Shown in pieces: positions 1-8,745 of a stretch of DNA of 60,997 nucleotides. Below the pieces are notes generated by a model. The model was not told the origin of the DNA, searched no databases, and worked only from the letters and a program-made list of their open reading frames with translations. Origin of the DNA: Alphaproteobacteria bacterium (GTDB lineage Bacteria > Pseudomonadota > Alphaproteobacteria > JAPYRI01); the NCBI GenBank assembly GCA_029941135.1, contig JAPYRI010000005.1, positions 1-60,997 on the forward strand, written 5' to 3'. Each line of letters opens with the position of its first letter. The stretch's first letter is position 1. The translations under genes and the position numbers were made by a program.

Positions 1-780
1 GGCGACAAGTCCGTAGGCCATAGCCTGACTACCCACGACCGATCGGTAAAGGCCCGGCAATATTTTTGCTTTATCAACTTGATAAGGAACAATATTGATC
101 GGCAACTCGGACGTTTCACCATATATGTGGCCGGCATTCAAAGCGGCAATATTCGCTTCGACCACAATCGGTTTTTTCGCAAATTTTACATGGAGCCAAT
201 CCAAAACCGGTCCCCTCTTGCGGCCAAAAAGCCACAGGACCAATCCCAGCGCCCACATATTTTTGCAGCGCAATGCATCTTTGTTGCTGAGCTCAAGGTC
301 CTCGACAGCCTTGATTGTCAAGTCCGAGATCGCAATGTCGAACACTCGATAATTATCAAGCGATCCGTCTTCAAACGGACTTACTTCGTAACCGGCTTTG
401 CGTAGGTTGGCGGGCTTGAATGCTGACGTGTTAACAATAATCAGTCCGCCCGGCTCGATATCACTGATATTTACTTTCAATGCGGCCGGATTTAGAGCTA
501 CCAATACGTCGGGTGCGTCGCCGGCTGTTAGAATTTGGCGCGACCCAAAATTAATTTGAAATGCGGATACACCAAATGTCGTGCCGACCGGCGCCCTAAT
601 TTCCGCTGGGAAATCCGGGAACGTGGCATAATCATTACCCATAAGAGCAGCGGCTACGGTGAACTGGTCACCTGTGATCTGCATTCCATCGCCGGAATCT
701 CCAGCAAATCGAACGACAACAGATTCAACTTTCTCTCGCTGCGGTTCGACCGAGGGCTGAGCCTCGACACTAGCGTTCAT
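1..780 (-). CDS. korA: 2-oxoacid:ferredoxin oxidoreductase alpha subunit, 5' part (runs off left edge)
   Basis: The minus-strand frame is open from the window edge to an ATG at 778-780, giving the first 260 residues. They begin with the gamma-type domain of the 2-oxoglutarate:acceptor oxidoreductase family, with GDSGDGMQITGDQ near residues 28-40 and TFPDFPAEIRAP shortly after, as in KorA/OorA proteins that fuse gamma and alpha domains. In the family this enzyme oxidatively decarboxylates 2-oxoglutarate to succinyl-CoA and reduces ferredoxin. A GAGGA Shine-Dalgarno sequence sits about 7 bases before the ATG. The rest of korA and any korB partner lie outside the window. The 203 bases between this start and the next gene should hold its promoter, but I see no convincing -35/-10 pair there. 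Confidence 0.9.
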   Translation of the reverse strand, partial: MNASVEAQPSVEPQREKVESVVVRFAGDSGDGMQITGDQFTVAAALMGNDYATFPDFPAEIRAPVGTTFGVSAFQINFGSRQILTAGDAPDVLVALNPAALKVNISDIEPGGLIIVNTSAFKPANLRKAGYEVSPFEDGSLDNYRVFDIAISDLTIKAVEDLELSNKDALRCKNMWALGLVLWLFGRKRGPVLDWLHVKFAKKPIVVEANIAALNAGHIYGETSELPINIVPYQVDKAKILPGLYRSVVGSQAMAYGLVA

Positions 781-983
781 CTTAAATCCTCAGGTAGCTT
801 GAGCCCGGTTGAAGTACAATTTACTTTCCAGCGCTCTATGCGTAACTCCAAACTGGAACATACCCCCCGGCACGGCAGGTCAACAACAACATTTACCTGA
901 ATTTTGTCAAAATGTGGCATTTTTGCCGACAAGTTCTGGACAAGGCGGCAGACCACACCGGTAATCCGTATTGGAGCGTCTTT

Positions 984-2147
984 TTACGACCCCCAATCCT
1001 GAAGGCGACGCACCGCCTCCCGCAATTCCTCGGTCGCTCCAGCATAGGATATTCGCAAGCTCGTATGCCCGGACACGAGGTCAAAATCCGTCCCTGGCGT
1101 GAAAGCAACACCTGTCTCCGCCATCACACGGCGGCAGAATTCCTCGCTGTCTTGGGTCAAGTCGCTGACGTCGGCATACAAGTAAAAAGCGCCATCGGAC
1201 GGGGCGAAACGCTGAAAGCCTGCTTTCGGCAATTCTTTCAACAATAGATCCCGATTCACTTGATACCGGGTAACGTGTTCGTCGAGCTCATCCATTCCAT
1301 CAAAAGCCGCCAATGCCGCGTGCTGGGATAATGTTGGCGGCGAAATAAACAAATTTTGAGCGAGCCTCTCCATGGGCCGAACCAGCACCTCCGGCACGAT
1401 CACCCAGCCCAATCGCCATCCCGTCATACTAAAATACTTGGAAAAACTGTTAATCACGATGGCGTCGTCTGAAAATGACAGGGCCGTGTCCGCTCTGCGG
1501 TCATAGGTGATGCCATGATAAATTTCATCGGAAACAAACCAAATATTTCTTGCAGAGCACCAATTGATCAGCTCGCGAAAATCATCGGTCGACATCATGG
1601 TGCCGGTCGGATTTGCCGGACTTGCGACCAAAAGCCCGTTCAAGTCGGCAGCAACCGGTTCGAGCAGTTCTGGAGCCGGCTGATATCGGGTTTCTTCACC
1701 GGCGGTCAGTGAAACCGGTACGAGCCCGAGCGCTTTCATAATATTGCGATAAGCGGGATAGCCGGGTTCGGCTAACGCAATTCGGTCCCCTGCATCAAAT
1801 GCCGCGAGAAACGACATGACAAATGCGCCAGAAGATCCTGCCGTTATTATAATCCGTCCAGGGTCAACATTGACCCTGTAATACTCATTGTAGTGACGGG
1901 CAAGTCGGTCCCGAAGCTGCGAAATGCCGTGCGCCTCGGTGTAACCAATTTTGTCGGATGCCAAAGCTTTTTGAGCCGCTTTAAGAACAGTGACAGGCGC
2001 ACTGGTACTCGGTTGGCCAACTTCCAAGTGAACTATATTGTCCCCCTTGGCTTCACGCTCATTCGCCAATTTCATTACATCCATGGCGATGAATGACGCG
2101 ATGTCACTGCGCGATGACGGGCCAAGTTTCGTATTTTTCGATTTCAT
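984..2147 (-). CDS. Class I/II PLP-dependent aminotransferase
   Basis: A fold-type I aminotransferase of the aspartate aminotransferase superfamily, about 387 residues from the chosen start. Visible hallmarks are the substrate/cofactor segments VGQPSTSAP, ASPANPTGTM (NPTG loop), SDEIYHGI and SFSKYFSMTGWRLGW, which contains the Schiff-base lysine in the S-x-x-K context, followed by a C-terminal SLRISYA with the carboxylate-binding Arg. The amino donor and acceptor cannot be predicted. The frame can start 69 bases upstream at 2216, but those residues are atypical, so I prefer the ATG at 2145-2147 (MKSKNTK). It lies downstream of nothing obvious on its strand and upstream of korA, and may be co-transcribed with korA across the 203-base gap. 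Confidence 0.88.
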   Translation of the reverse strand: MKSKNTKLGPSSRSDIASFIAMDVMKLANEREAKGDNIVHLEVGQPSTSAPVTVLKAAQKALASDKIGYTEAHGISQLRDRLARHYNEYYRVNVDPGRIIITAGSSGAFVMSFLAAFDAGDRIALAEPGYPAYRNIMKALGLVPVSLTAGEETRYQPAPELLEPVAADLNGLLVASPANPTGTMMSTDDFRELINWCSARNIWFVSDEIYHGITYDRRADTALSFSDDAIVINSFSKYFSMTGWRLGWVIVPEVLVRPMERLAQNLFISPPTLSQHAALAAFDGMDELDEHVTRYQVNRDLLLKELPKAGFQRFAPSDGAFYLYADVSDLTQDSEEFCRRVMAETGVAFTPGTDFDLVSGHTSLRISYAGATEELREAVRRLQDWGS

Positions 2148-2289
2148 CTTTCTGCCCGTTACTGACGCATTAGAGGGAACGCGACCGCAGAATAAGCCCA
2201 GCTTGCTGACATGCAACGAAAATCATGGGATGGTGTTCAAAGAGGGTCTTAATTGATTGGGATGTTTAATCCGACGCAGGAATATTGCC

Positions 2290-2697
2290 ATGTTTAATAT
2301 TTTGGGAATCGATCACATTGTGCTCCGTACCAAGGATGTGAATGGCATGCTGGCGTTTTATACCGAAGTTCTCGGATGCCCCTTGGAGCGTCAATTGACG
2401 GAATTTGGTCTTTTTCAACTCAGAGCCGGGAAATCGCTGATCGATTTGGTGGATGTCGATGGACCAATCGGAAAATCGGCTGGGGAGGCGCCTGGCAACG
2501 AGGCGCGGAACGTAGATCATTTTTGTCTTCGTATCGATCCCTTTGAGCCCACTGCGATATTCCGGCATTTAGACCAGCACAAAGTGACCCACAGTGAGGC
2601 TGAGGAAAGGTACGGGGCCGAAGGTAATGGGCTTTCGATTTATATCTCAGACCCGGAAGGCAATACGGTTGAATTAAAAGGACCAGCCTCAAATTGA
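2290..2697 (+). CDS. VOC (glyoxalase/dioxygenase fold) family protein
   Basis: A 135-residue protein made of a pair of beta-alpha-beta-beta-beta modules. The first opens with GIDHIVLRTKDV and ends around SLIDLVDVDG. The second has VDHFCLRID and finishes with ISDPEGNTVELKG, the classic VOC ending with the metal-ligand glutamate. His residues in DHIV and DHFC fit the other metal ligands. Family members include lactoylglutathione lyases, fosfomycin-resistance enzymes and dioxygenases, so substrate is open. I chose the ATG at 2290 because AGGA lies 9 bases upstream. The frame extends back to 2257 without typical sequence. It is a lone plus-strand gene between two minus-strand units. Confidence 0.85.
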   Translation: MFNILGIDHIVLRTKDVNGMLAFYTEVLGCPLERQLTEFGLFQLRAGKSLIDLVDVDGPIGKSAGEAPGNEARNVDHFCLRIDPFEPTAIFRHLDQHKVTHSEAEERYGAEGNGLSIYISDPEGNTVELKGPASN

Positions 2698-2705
2698 ATC
2701 CAAAT

Positions 2706-3968
2706 TTATGACGTCCGGTTTATATGTTGAAGTAGCAAATCTAACCATTGTTCAGCTCCGCGCTTGGTCTTTTGTTCCAGGGCGGCATGAACAAACGCAT
2801 CTCGCGCTTCTTCATTATTGCCAAGATGAAACTGAGCAATACCGAGTGCAAAGCTGAGTTCTCCAATCCTGTCGCACTCAATTTTCTGAAGCCCTGTCTC
2901 AGCCACCCGAACAACATCTCGCCATCGTTCTTTTCCCAGATACATTTGTGCAAGTCGGACTCGCAGAGCACTGCCAGCCGTTAAGTCGACAGCGTGTTCC
3001 AACGCAAGAGCGGCGGCGTTTTGGTTTTCCGCTGCTACCAAAGCTTCCGCCAGCAACTTCCAATTCTCTGATGTTCCGTCAATAATCCGGTCGTCCAAAC
3101 CTTGACGAACGACACGTGCTGCGCGGTCAGGTAACCCTTCGTGCAAATACAATTGGACAAGGCGCAATAGCTGCTTTTCCTCGATCAACACACCTTGTTT
3201 TTTGGCCATTTCCAGCACGGCGCGCGCTTCAGCCGGTTCTTCCAAACTTTCATAAGCCCAGGCAAGACGGTCCCAATGACGACCTTGTTGAGGCCAATAA
3301 GTGACCATTGTTCTCAAAATAGCGGCCATGCTGGCCACATCACCTACCTCATAATGGAGAACTGACACAAAATGATACCAATCTTCGCGTGGCCGCTTGG
3401 AAAGGCGTACGGCCGAGATTGCCGGAGGCAGTGCCTTGGCGTATTCCGCTAGTTGCGCGTTTACCTGAGCCAGCAGCATGAACGCGGCTGAACTGGGCTT
3501 TTCGGCTTCTTCAAACCAGGCTTTTAAGAGGACGAGCCCAGCGTCTAAATCACCCGCCACCACATAAAGATGGGCCAAATTATATCGAGTTGAACGCGCC
3601 AAAATCTTGTCAAACGCATTCAATGACAGAGCCTCCTCCAGTACCCGAGCCGCTGCCAAATAATCTCCCTGGGCAGCTTTGGTCTGTGACAATATTTGAA
3701 GAGTGATGGCCTTCTCATAAGAGCCTATGTAATTTTCAGCGAGAGTTGCCTCGGCCAAAGTACGCGACTGATTATGGTCGCCGGTCTCGAGAACATTTTG
3801 AAGTTTGGAAATACGCGCATACGCCGCCGGACTCAACATATCACTCGCCGGCACTTCAATCGGCACGGCGATCAATAACCCCCAAATCGAAAACGCGCGA
3901 AAAGCGCGCAAGACCGCCCGATACCAACTCTCAAAAGTGCTTTCATTTTGCCACTGCACAGTGATCAT
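2706..3968 (-). CDS. TPR-repeat protein of the TonB2/TtpC operon
   Basis: A 420-residue protein with an N-terminal hydrophobic segment (about residues 22-40, a signal anchor or signal peptide) followed by a long array of degenerate tetratricopeptide repeats. Helix pairs carry A-x-x-x-L-E-x-A patterns, for example AARVLEEALSLN and AQLAEYAKALPPA. It is probably periplasmic. TPR proteins of this size close the TonB2 operons of Vibrio and many marine proteobacteria, where one has been linked to outer-membrane function of the TonB2 system; that role is transferred here from gene order. Its ATG overlaps the tonB stop codon (ATGA), so translation is coupled. It is the last gene of the operon. Confidence 0.85.
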   Translation of the reverse strand: MITVQWQNESTFESWYRAVLRAFRAFSIWGLLIAVPIEVPASDMLSPAAYARISKLQNVLETGDHNQSRTLAEATLAENYIGSYEKAITLQILSQTKAAQGDYLAAARVLEEALSLNAFDKILARSTRYNLAHLYVVAGDLDAGLVLLKAWFEEAEKPSSAAFMLLAQVNAQLAEYAKALPPAISAVRLSKRPREDWYHFVSVLHYEVGDVASMAAILRTMVTYWPQQGRHWDRLAWAYESLEEPAEARAVLEMAKKQGVLIEEKQLLRLVQLYLHEGLPDRAARVVRQGLDDRIIDGTSENWKLLAEALVAAENQNAAALALEHAVDLTAGSALRVRLAQMYLGKERWRDVVRVAETGLQKIECDRIGELSFALGIAQFHLGNNEEARDAFVHAALEQKTKRGAEQWLDLLLQHINRTS

Positions 3969-4582
3969 TCGTCCTGCAGTTCAAACCAAATGCGTACGGT
4001 AAGACCTTCTCGCTCTACCGCCATGCCTTGATCAAATTTAGGGCGATACCGCCATTTTATCACCGCCGCTCGTGCGGCTTGATCAAATACGCCCAGCGGA
4101 TCTGCTCTTAGGACCACAGGTTCAACCACCCTGCCGCTTTTGGAGATTGAAAATTCAAGATCAACCCATCCCTCCAAACCGCGCCTTTTCGCGTGAAGAG
4201 GATATTGCGGGGGAATCCTGTACAAAGGCACTGTATCCATATCCTCACCGGGAAAGAGGAATAGTGGAGGCCCAACAAATCCCAATTCGGAGCTTAACGG
4301 CGGCTGCATAATTGCTGATAAAGATTTTGGTGCCGGTACATATTTATCGGTCAACATCGGCATAGAGGATGGTGCTTTAAGCCGTGTTGGCCGATCTGGG
4401 AGTGCCCGCTTTTTTAGAGTCAGTTGCGGATCCCGTTGTAAACGAATGAAATCTATCGGCAAGCCACGAACAGCGATTAATTCAGTCGGGTCGCCCGGCA
4501 CGATCATTTGCTGAATCATAAAAAATAGGGCAAAAGTCACCAGACCGCCCAATAGAAATGAAATGGGTAGCCGAATGTTCAC
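3965..4582 (-). CDS. tonB: TonB2-like energy transducer
   Basis: A 205-residue protein with one N-terminal transmembrane segment (about residues 8-28, LPISFLLGGLVTFALFFMIQ), a proline-containing periplasmic spacer and a C-terminal TonB domain (about residues 118-203). The domain carries the PPQYP motif, the GWVDLEFSISKSGRV strand and a final WRYRPKF, all typical. The spacer is short compared with E. coli TonB, as is usual for TonB2. TonB transmits the proton-motive force harvested by ExbB/ExbD to outer-membrane receptors for iron chelates, vitamin B12 or carbohydrates. The start overlaps the exbD stop by 4 bases. No receptor gene is present in the window, so the cargo is unknown. Confidence 0.9.
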   Translation of the reverse strand: MNIRLPISFLLGGLVTFALFFMIQQMIVPGDPTELIAVRGLPIDFIRLQRDPQLTLKKRALPDRPTRLKAPSSMPMLTDKYVPAPKSLSAIMQPPLSSELGFVGPPLFLFPGEDMDTVPLYRIPPQYPLHAKRRGLEGWVDLEFSISKSGRVVEPVVLRADPLGVFDQAARAAVIKWRYRPKFDQGMAVEREGLTVRIWFELQDE

Positions 4583-4986
4583 GGTCTCTTTTCGGCAGCA
4601 ATTGAAACGTTTTCGACCCCCGCCAACCGAACCTGATCCATGACTTCGACCAAAGTGCCGGTTCGCGATCCTTTATCCGCTTGAATGATGACGGACCCCT
4701 GTGGATTATCCGCATGCAAGCGCTCAATGTTGGCGCGGACCGCGCGCACATCAATAACTCGATTCTGAACCCAGATTTGATTATCCGCAGCGATGCCAAT
4801 CAAAATATTTCCGCGCACTGACTTAACCGCTGTTTGAGCATGAGGGCGGTCAACCTCGATCCCCGACTCTTTCACGAATGACGCCGTTACAATGAAAAAA
4901 ATCAACATGATGAAAACCACGTCCAACATGGGTGTAAGATCTATAACCGAATCGTCATTGTCGGGGATCGCATGCCTGCGTCGCAT
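4579..4986 (-). CDS. exbD: ExbD-type biopolymer transport protein
   Basis: A 135-residue ExbD/TolR family protein. It has a short cytoplasmic N-terminus, one transmembrane helix (about residues 20-40, DVVFIMLIFFIVTASF) carrying the essential membrane aspartate Asp22 in the TPMLD motif, and a periplasmic domain with the QADKGSRTG segment typical of ExbD2 proteins. Together with ExbB it forms the proton channel that energises TonB. It lies 14 bases after exbB and overlaps tonB by 4 bases, consistent with one polycistronic message. Its length and order match ExbD2 of Vibrio-type TonB2 systems. Confidence 0.92.
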   Translation of the reverse strand: MRRRHAIPDNDDSVIDLTPMLDVVFIMLIFFIVTASFVKESGIEVDRPHAQTAVKSVRGNILIGIAADNQIWVQNRVIDVRAVRANIERLHADNPQGSVIIQADKGSRTGTLVEVMDQVRLAGVENVSIAAEKRP

Positions 4987-5000
4987 GGTATTTTCCGCCT

Positions 5001-5528
5001 TTACAAGGTGACTGTGAGACGATTAGCGAAGGTTTGTATTTCTGCCGCCGCCGATCTTCTCAGACGAACATTCAAGCAATATCCGGATAGCGCGACGACC
5101 ATTCCGGCCAAGGTTGGGATGGTCGCCTTGGAAACGCCTGCGGCCATGGCGCGAGGATTACCGGACCCCAAATTTGCCATGACGTCGAATACTTCGATCA
5201 TACCGGTCACAGTGCCTAAAAGCCCGAGCAATGGACAAATGGTAACCAACGACCCAATCAACCCTAGTGAGCGGTTTAATTTTACCGCCAATTCCGAAAT
5301 CAGAGCGTATCGAATACTCTGAGCCGACCATGATTTGCGCTCCACTCGGCATTGCCAATGCTTGATGACCCGCTTTGCTTCCCTCTGATGGCCAATTTTG
5401 AGGTACCAAGCACGCTCTATGATGAGGCTCCACATGACGAGCGTGACCCCCATGATAACAAGAATTATTGGACCGCCGCGGTCAATGAGATCGCTAAATC
5501 CCGCCCAAATGGTTCCAATATCACTCAT
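5001..5528 (-). CDS. exbB: ExbB2-type MotA/TolQ/ExbB proton channel protein
   Basis: A 175-residue member of the MotA/TolQ/ExbB family. Three hydrophobic segments are visible: residues about 15-38 (GPIILVIMGVTLVMWSLIIE), about 95-115 within LIGSLVTICPLLGLLGTVTGM, and about 135-155 (ATIPTLAGMVVALSGYCLNV). The PLLGLLGTVTGMIEVF signature is diagnostic. It is shorter than E. coli ExbB, as TonB2-system ExbB proteins usually are. The function is inner-membrane proton conduction with ExbD. The coding sequence overlaps the preceding ttpC-like gene by 8 bases. Confidence 0.92.
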   Translation of the reverse strand: MSDIGTIWAGFSDLIDRGGPIILVIMGVTLVMWSLIIERAWYLKIGHQREAKRVIKHWQCRVERKSWSAQSIRYALISELAVKLNRSLGLIGSLVTICPLLGLLGTVTGMIEVFDVMANLGSGNPRAMAAGVSKATIPTLAGMVVALSGYCLNVRLRRSAAAEIQTFANRLTVTL

Positions 5529-6891
5529 TTGATTTGTGCGCGGATTCTGCCCTTAAGGCAACGATTCCCGCACTCTGCTCTTCCAATATATGAATAAGCC
5601 GACTGCTGCGGGCGCGAACGGCGGTGTACATCAAAACCAGGGGAATCGCCGTTATGAGTCCGAGCGCCGTCGTCACCAAGGCCTGCGAGATGCCGCCTGC
5701 CATGAATTTTGGGTCACCAGTTCCAAACAATGTAATCGACTGAAAAGTTTCAATCATTCCGATAACTGTGCCCAACAATCCCAACAAAGGCGCCACTGCC
5801 GCCAAAACACGTATGGTTGGCAGGCCTCTTTCCAGTTTCGGAATTCCATGAAGAACCGCCTCATCCAACTTTAATTCAAGTGTTGCTATATCCACATTTC
5901 GATGATTTTCGTAGGCCGCGATCACATGACCGAGTGGATTGTCCGGACGAGCTTTGTCGCTTGCAAGCTGCATACGTATTCGTCTGTCCATAACGAACAA
6001 ATATAGGGTTCTCTCAAGAACGACACCCAATCCCACGAGAGCAACACAAATAATGACAATCCCGATAATACCCCCTTGGGCAATCCGCTCCCACAAGTTG
6101 GGTGTTTGCAGCAGTAATGCGAGCAATGCGCCGCGTGTCGGGTCAATGGCGACGGCCGTAATATTGTCGCTCGCGGCTTCAAATTCTTCGGCAAGGTCCA
6201 AATACCGCGCAGCGGGTTGTTTGCTCAGCTCGGCCAAACGACCGACGCTCGGCAGGTAAGTTAAATATTGGCCATTGGACAAAGCATTAAAGGCGCCCAC
6301 TCTGACGACATCTCGCAGTTCCTCTTCACCATTCGCCAGGACGACAGGGGCACGAAAACGGGATACTTTCCCATTCTCCGTCATTTCTTTTTGAAGACTG
6401 AACCAAAGACTTCGCAATTCTTCGGTTGACGGTAATTCCCGATTGTCAACAATTTTGGATAATTCTTCCGCGCGCCCCGGAAACTGCGCTGACACGATCG
6501 AAGCCTCGAGAATGTTGCTGGTGTCACCAGCCACAAGCCGCACAACCCCAACCAGTTCCCCCAAATTGCCAAGCCGCGCGGTTAACCTGTTCTCCAGATC
6601 TCCAATGCGTAATTCGTTCTGTTCAAATTTTCCTTCCAGCGCCTCACTTAGTTTTTCTTCCCGTGCAAGTTCTGTTTCGGCTTGCTTGAGCAAAGCAGCT
6701 TGATCTTCTTTATGGGCGAGAAACTCAGCTTCACGTTTGGCGTTTATCTCTTTTTCAGCAGTGCGCCCATTTCTAACCTGCTCCAACAAATGATCTAAAG
6801 TATCGGCCTGCTCTCCCTTCATATTAGCCGAATGAGCAGGCAGACTGCCGAGCACAGCCAGCACGTTAAAAATTGCCCATAATCGCTTCAT
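5521..6891 (-). CDS. ttpC: TtpC-like long MotA/TolQ/ExbB protein of the TonB2 complex
   Basis: A 456-residue protein with a signal peptide (about residues 1-22), a long charged periplasmic region predicted to be coiled coil (about 30-110), a globular region and a C-terminal ExbB-like membrane domain (about residues 275-440). The membrane domain has segments GGIIGIVIICVALVGLGVVLE and VAPLLGLLGTVIGMIETF. This arrangement is that of TtpC, the fourth component required by Vibrio TonB2 systems but absent from TonB1. It sits between the DUF3450 gene and exbB, exactly as in those loci. Overlaps of 4 bases upstream and 8 bases downstream support one operon. Assignment of the name is by architecture and gene order. 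Confidence 0.88.
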   Translation of the reverse strand: MKRLWAIFNVLAVLGSLPAHSANMKGEQADTLDHLLEQVRNGRTAEKEINAKREAEFLAHKEDQAALLKQAETELAREEKLSEALEGKFEQNELRIGDLENRLTARLGNLGELVGVVRLVAGDTSNILEASIVSAQFPGRAEELSKIVDNRELPSTEELRSLWFSLQKEMTENGKVSRFRAPVVLANGEEELRDVVRVGAFNALSNGQYLTYLPSVGRLAELSKQPAARYLDLAEEFEAASDNITAVAIDPTRGALLALLLQTPNLWERIAQGGIIGIVIICVALVGLGVVLERTLYLFVMDRRIRMQLASDKARPDNPLGHVIAAYENHRNVDIATLELKLDEAVLHGIPKLERGLPTIRVLAAVAPLLGLLGTVIGMIETFQSITLFGTGDPKFMAGGISQALVTTALGLITAIPLVLMYTAVRARSSRLIHILEEQSAGIVALRAESAHKSNE

Positions 6892-7706
6892 TGGGACACC
6901 TGACGCATTGCCGCACGCACGGGCAATTCGAGCAAATCCGGCGCCGCTTGTTTGCGGGCAATCATAATTCCGCGACGCAGAGCAGCATCATACTCGTCTG
7001 GCAATGATTGCCATTTATTCGATTCTTGGTCCCAAAAACCCGCAATATTTCCCTCAAGTCCGCGGTAGAGCAAAGCAATTCGCCCTACTCGCAAAACATC
7101 GACGATTCGTTGTCCAGCTTCCAATTCTATGGACGCCCGGTAGGCCTCAATGGTTCGACCGTACTCACTTTCTATTTGGTATGCCTCTATGATCCGCCGG
7201 TACTTTTCGGCGGTCGCCACATCGGACCGGCTCTTCAACTCATTTAGCATTCTCAGTCGCAATGTACGTTCATCAGGCAGGAAAGGGAGGTCTAGGTCGA
7301 CAAATTTTCCCAAGGTGTCGACCATTTCCGTCATGAGTGGAACAATTTCCCTTTCCATCCCCGACGCCCGACCGATTTGATGCTCAATCGAGCTCATTTC
7401 AGCCTTCTGGGCTTCAATCAATTTTTGAATTTCCTGATTATAAGACCGCAAACTGGAGATCTGATGCCGTGTTGCGCGATACGCCTCCAAATATTTTTGG
7501 GTTGCCGCACTCAGTTCCGAAACAATTTTTTGAGAATGTGCTCCTTCAATAGCAACTTGTTTTTCCAATTCAATAATCGGCGATAGTTCTTGCTCACCCC
7601 ATGACTCCGTTAAAGAGAGCATGACTAATGCCCCCACAATGATAATGAGCGCAGGAATTCTCGGCCTAATTGCGGGATGGCAAATAGAATTGAAATATCG
7701 ACTCAT
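6888..7706 (-). CDS. DUF3450 family protein of the TonB2 operon
   Basis: A 272-residue secreted protein with an N-terminal hydrophobic segment (about residues 18-35, IIIVGALVMLSLTESWG), then a long alpha-helical, probably coiled-coil region (about 45-125). A conserved C-terminal region follows with RRIIEAYQIESEYGRTIEAY, GRIALLYRGLEGN and the ending that fits DUF3450. DUF3450 genes regularly lead TonB2/TtpC operons in marine Proteobacteria; the molecular role is unknown. It is the first gene of the six-gene minus-strand operon. Its ATG at 7704-7706 follows an intergenic region with a TATAAT-like hexamer on the minus strand at 7742-7747, but no good -35 element. Confidence 0.85.
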   Translation of the reverse strand: MSRYFNSICHPAIRPRIPALIIIVGALVMLSLTESWGEQELSPIIELEKQVAIEGAHSQKIVSELSAATQKYLEAYRATRHQISSLRSYNQEIQKLIEAQKAEMSSIEHQIGRASGMEREIVPLMTEMVDTLGKFVDLDLPFLPDERTLRLRMLNELKSRSDVATAEKYRRIIEAYQIESEYGRTIEAYRASIELEAGQRIVDVLRVGRIALLYRGLEGNIAGFWDQESNKWQSLPDEYDAALRRGIMIARKQAAPDLLELPVRAAMRQVSQ

Positions 7707-8136
7707 TCTGTCTCCAATAATCGAAATACTAGCGATTCAGTATTATAATTATCTCGTCGAAATCCATATTGATCTTCGGTTGTTCTTGTATTCCAATTAA
7801 TTGTAGATCGTTCGCCATAAAACTGGTCAAATTGACCCAAATTTGATAAACATTAGTGATATCAAATAGTTGTACTACTATTCGTAGAACACGTCTTGAA
7901 TTTGGGACATGGGGTGTCATCGAATAGCATGTCTACCACTGGTCACGAAAGCGCCGACTCTCTTAGTCGGTGTACAGAGTTTAATTCCAGTGCCGTTGGT
8001 ACCTATGCGTGGACAAGAGTTTGGTAGCAACGGTCATACGGACGCAAAAAAAATGTAGCACCGAACTCTATTGCCCGGCATCGCTAACTTTTAGACATAC
8101 TAAATGGCGTGAAGATGTTGGTTGGGAGGCAGACAC
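7707..8136. other. 430-base intergenic region between TonB2 operon and response regulator
   Basis: AT-rich divergent spacer that must hold the promoters of the DUF3450-led operon (minus) and the response regulator (plus). A TATAAT hexamer reads on the minus strand at 7742-7747, about 36 bases before the DUF3450 start, without a clear -35 partner. A hairpin lies at 7952-7972. A short minus-strand frame at 7729-7920 has no recognisable protein features and no Shine-Dalgarno sequence, so I do not call it. Confidence 0.5.
7952..7972. other. Hairpin in intergenic region
   Basis: CCGACT (7954-7959) pairs with AGTCGG (7965-7970) around a CTCTT loop, and a G-T and a C-G pair extend the stem. No T-run follows on either strand, so it is not a standard intrinsic terminator. 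It could be an mRNA structure or a protein site. Confidence 0.4.
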
Positions 8137-8565
8137 GTGGCGCAAACACTGAACAGGATACTCTCGGTCGAAGATGACCCCGACATCCAAGAGGTCACCC
8201 GACTATCACTCGAAAACGTGGGCGGCTTTACTGTTGAAGTGTGCAGCAGTGGAATGGAAGCACTGAGAGTCGCTCCGGTGTTCAAACCCGACTTGATATT
8301 GTTGGATGCCATAATGCCAGGAATGGACGGGCCTGAAACGCTGCAGGCGCTTCGACGACTGCCAGAAATTGAAACCACTCCAATCGTGTTTATGACTGCT
8401 AAAGTCATGCGCAGCGAAATCGAAAGATTTAAAAAGCTTACGACTCAAGATGTCATTTCAAAACCATTTGACCCGCTCGCACTGCCTGACAAAATCAGGG
8501 AAATTTGGGCCGACCAGAAACCTGGTTACAACTTATGCGGAGTATCGACTGCTTCGGCCAATTAG
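8137..8565 (+). CDS. Single-domain (CheY-like) response regulator
   Basis: A 142-residue receiver domain without an output domain. It keeps the acidic pair Glu12/Asp13-Asp14 (SVEDDPD), the phosphoacceptor Asp57 in LILLDAIMPGMDG, the threonine of VFMTAK and the lysine of SKPFDP. The start is a GTG at 8137 because GGGAGG lies 8 bases upstream; this start also places the phosphorylated Asp at the canonical position 57. Stand-alone receivers act in chemotaxis, phosphorelays or stress signalling. No histidine kinase is encoded in the window, so its partner is elsewhere. Confidence 0.88.
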   Translation: MAQTLNRILSVEDDPDIQEVTRLSLENVGGFTVEVCSSGMEALRVAPVFKPDLILLDAIMPGMDGPETLQALRRLPEIETTPIVFMTAKVMRSEIERFKKLTTQDVISKPFDPLALPDKIREIWADQKPGYNLCGVSTASAN

Positions 8566-8630
8566 CAGCGCCTAAAATTAATCAATACTGACCTGCATGA
8601 ATAGAGCGAGAGCCTTATTTTGAAACTCTG

Positions 8631-8659
8631 TTGAATAATATGTGTATATTACATATATT
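8631..8659 (+). promoter_or_regulatory. Candidate emrAB-marR promoter with palindromic operator
   Basis: TTGAAT (8631-8636) and TATATT (8654-8659) are separated by 17 bases. The inverted repeat ATATGT-N7-ACATAT (8638-8656) fills the spacer and reaches into the -10 element. A palindrome of this size and position suits a dimeric MarR-type repressor, and a marR gene ends the operon. The site is about 90 bases before the emrA ATG. The assignment is inferred from sequence pattern only. Confidence 0.5.
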
Positions 8660-8745
8660 GTAATTCACATGCATATGCAGACGCAGTACCTAGCCTGGAG
8701 ACCTACCTCAATACCCTTGAGAGTGAAATTGAGTTTGCCGTCGCC

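Noticed and set aside
7729-7920. Minus-strand 63-codon frame in the intergenic region
   Set aside because: No Shine-Dalgarno sequence, no recognisable motif, and AT-rich composition typical of the spacer.
7952-7972. Hairpin as intrinsic terminator
   Set aside because: No T-run follows and no gene ends nearby on either strand.
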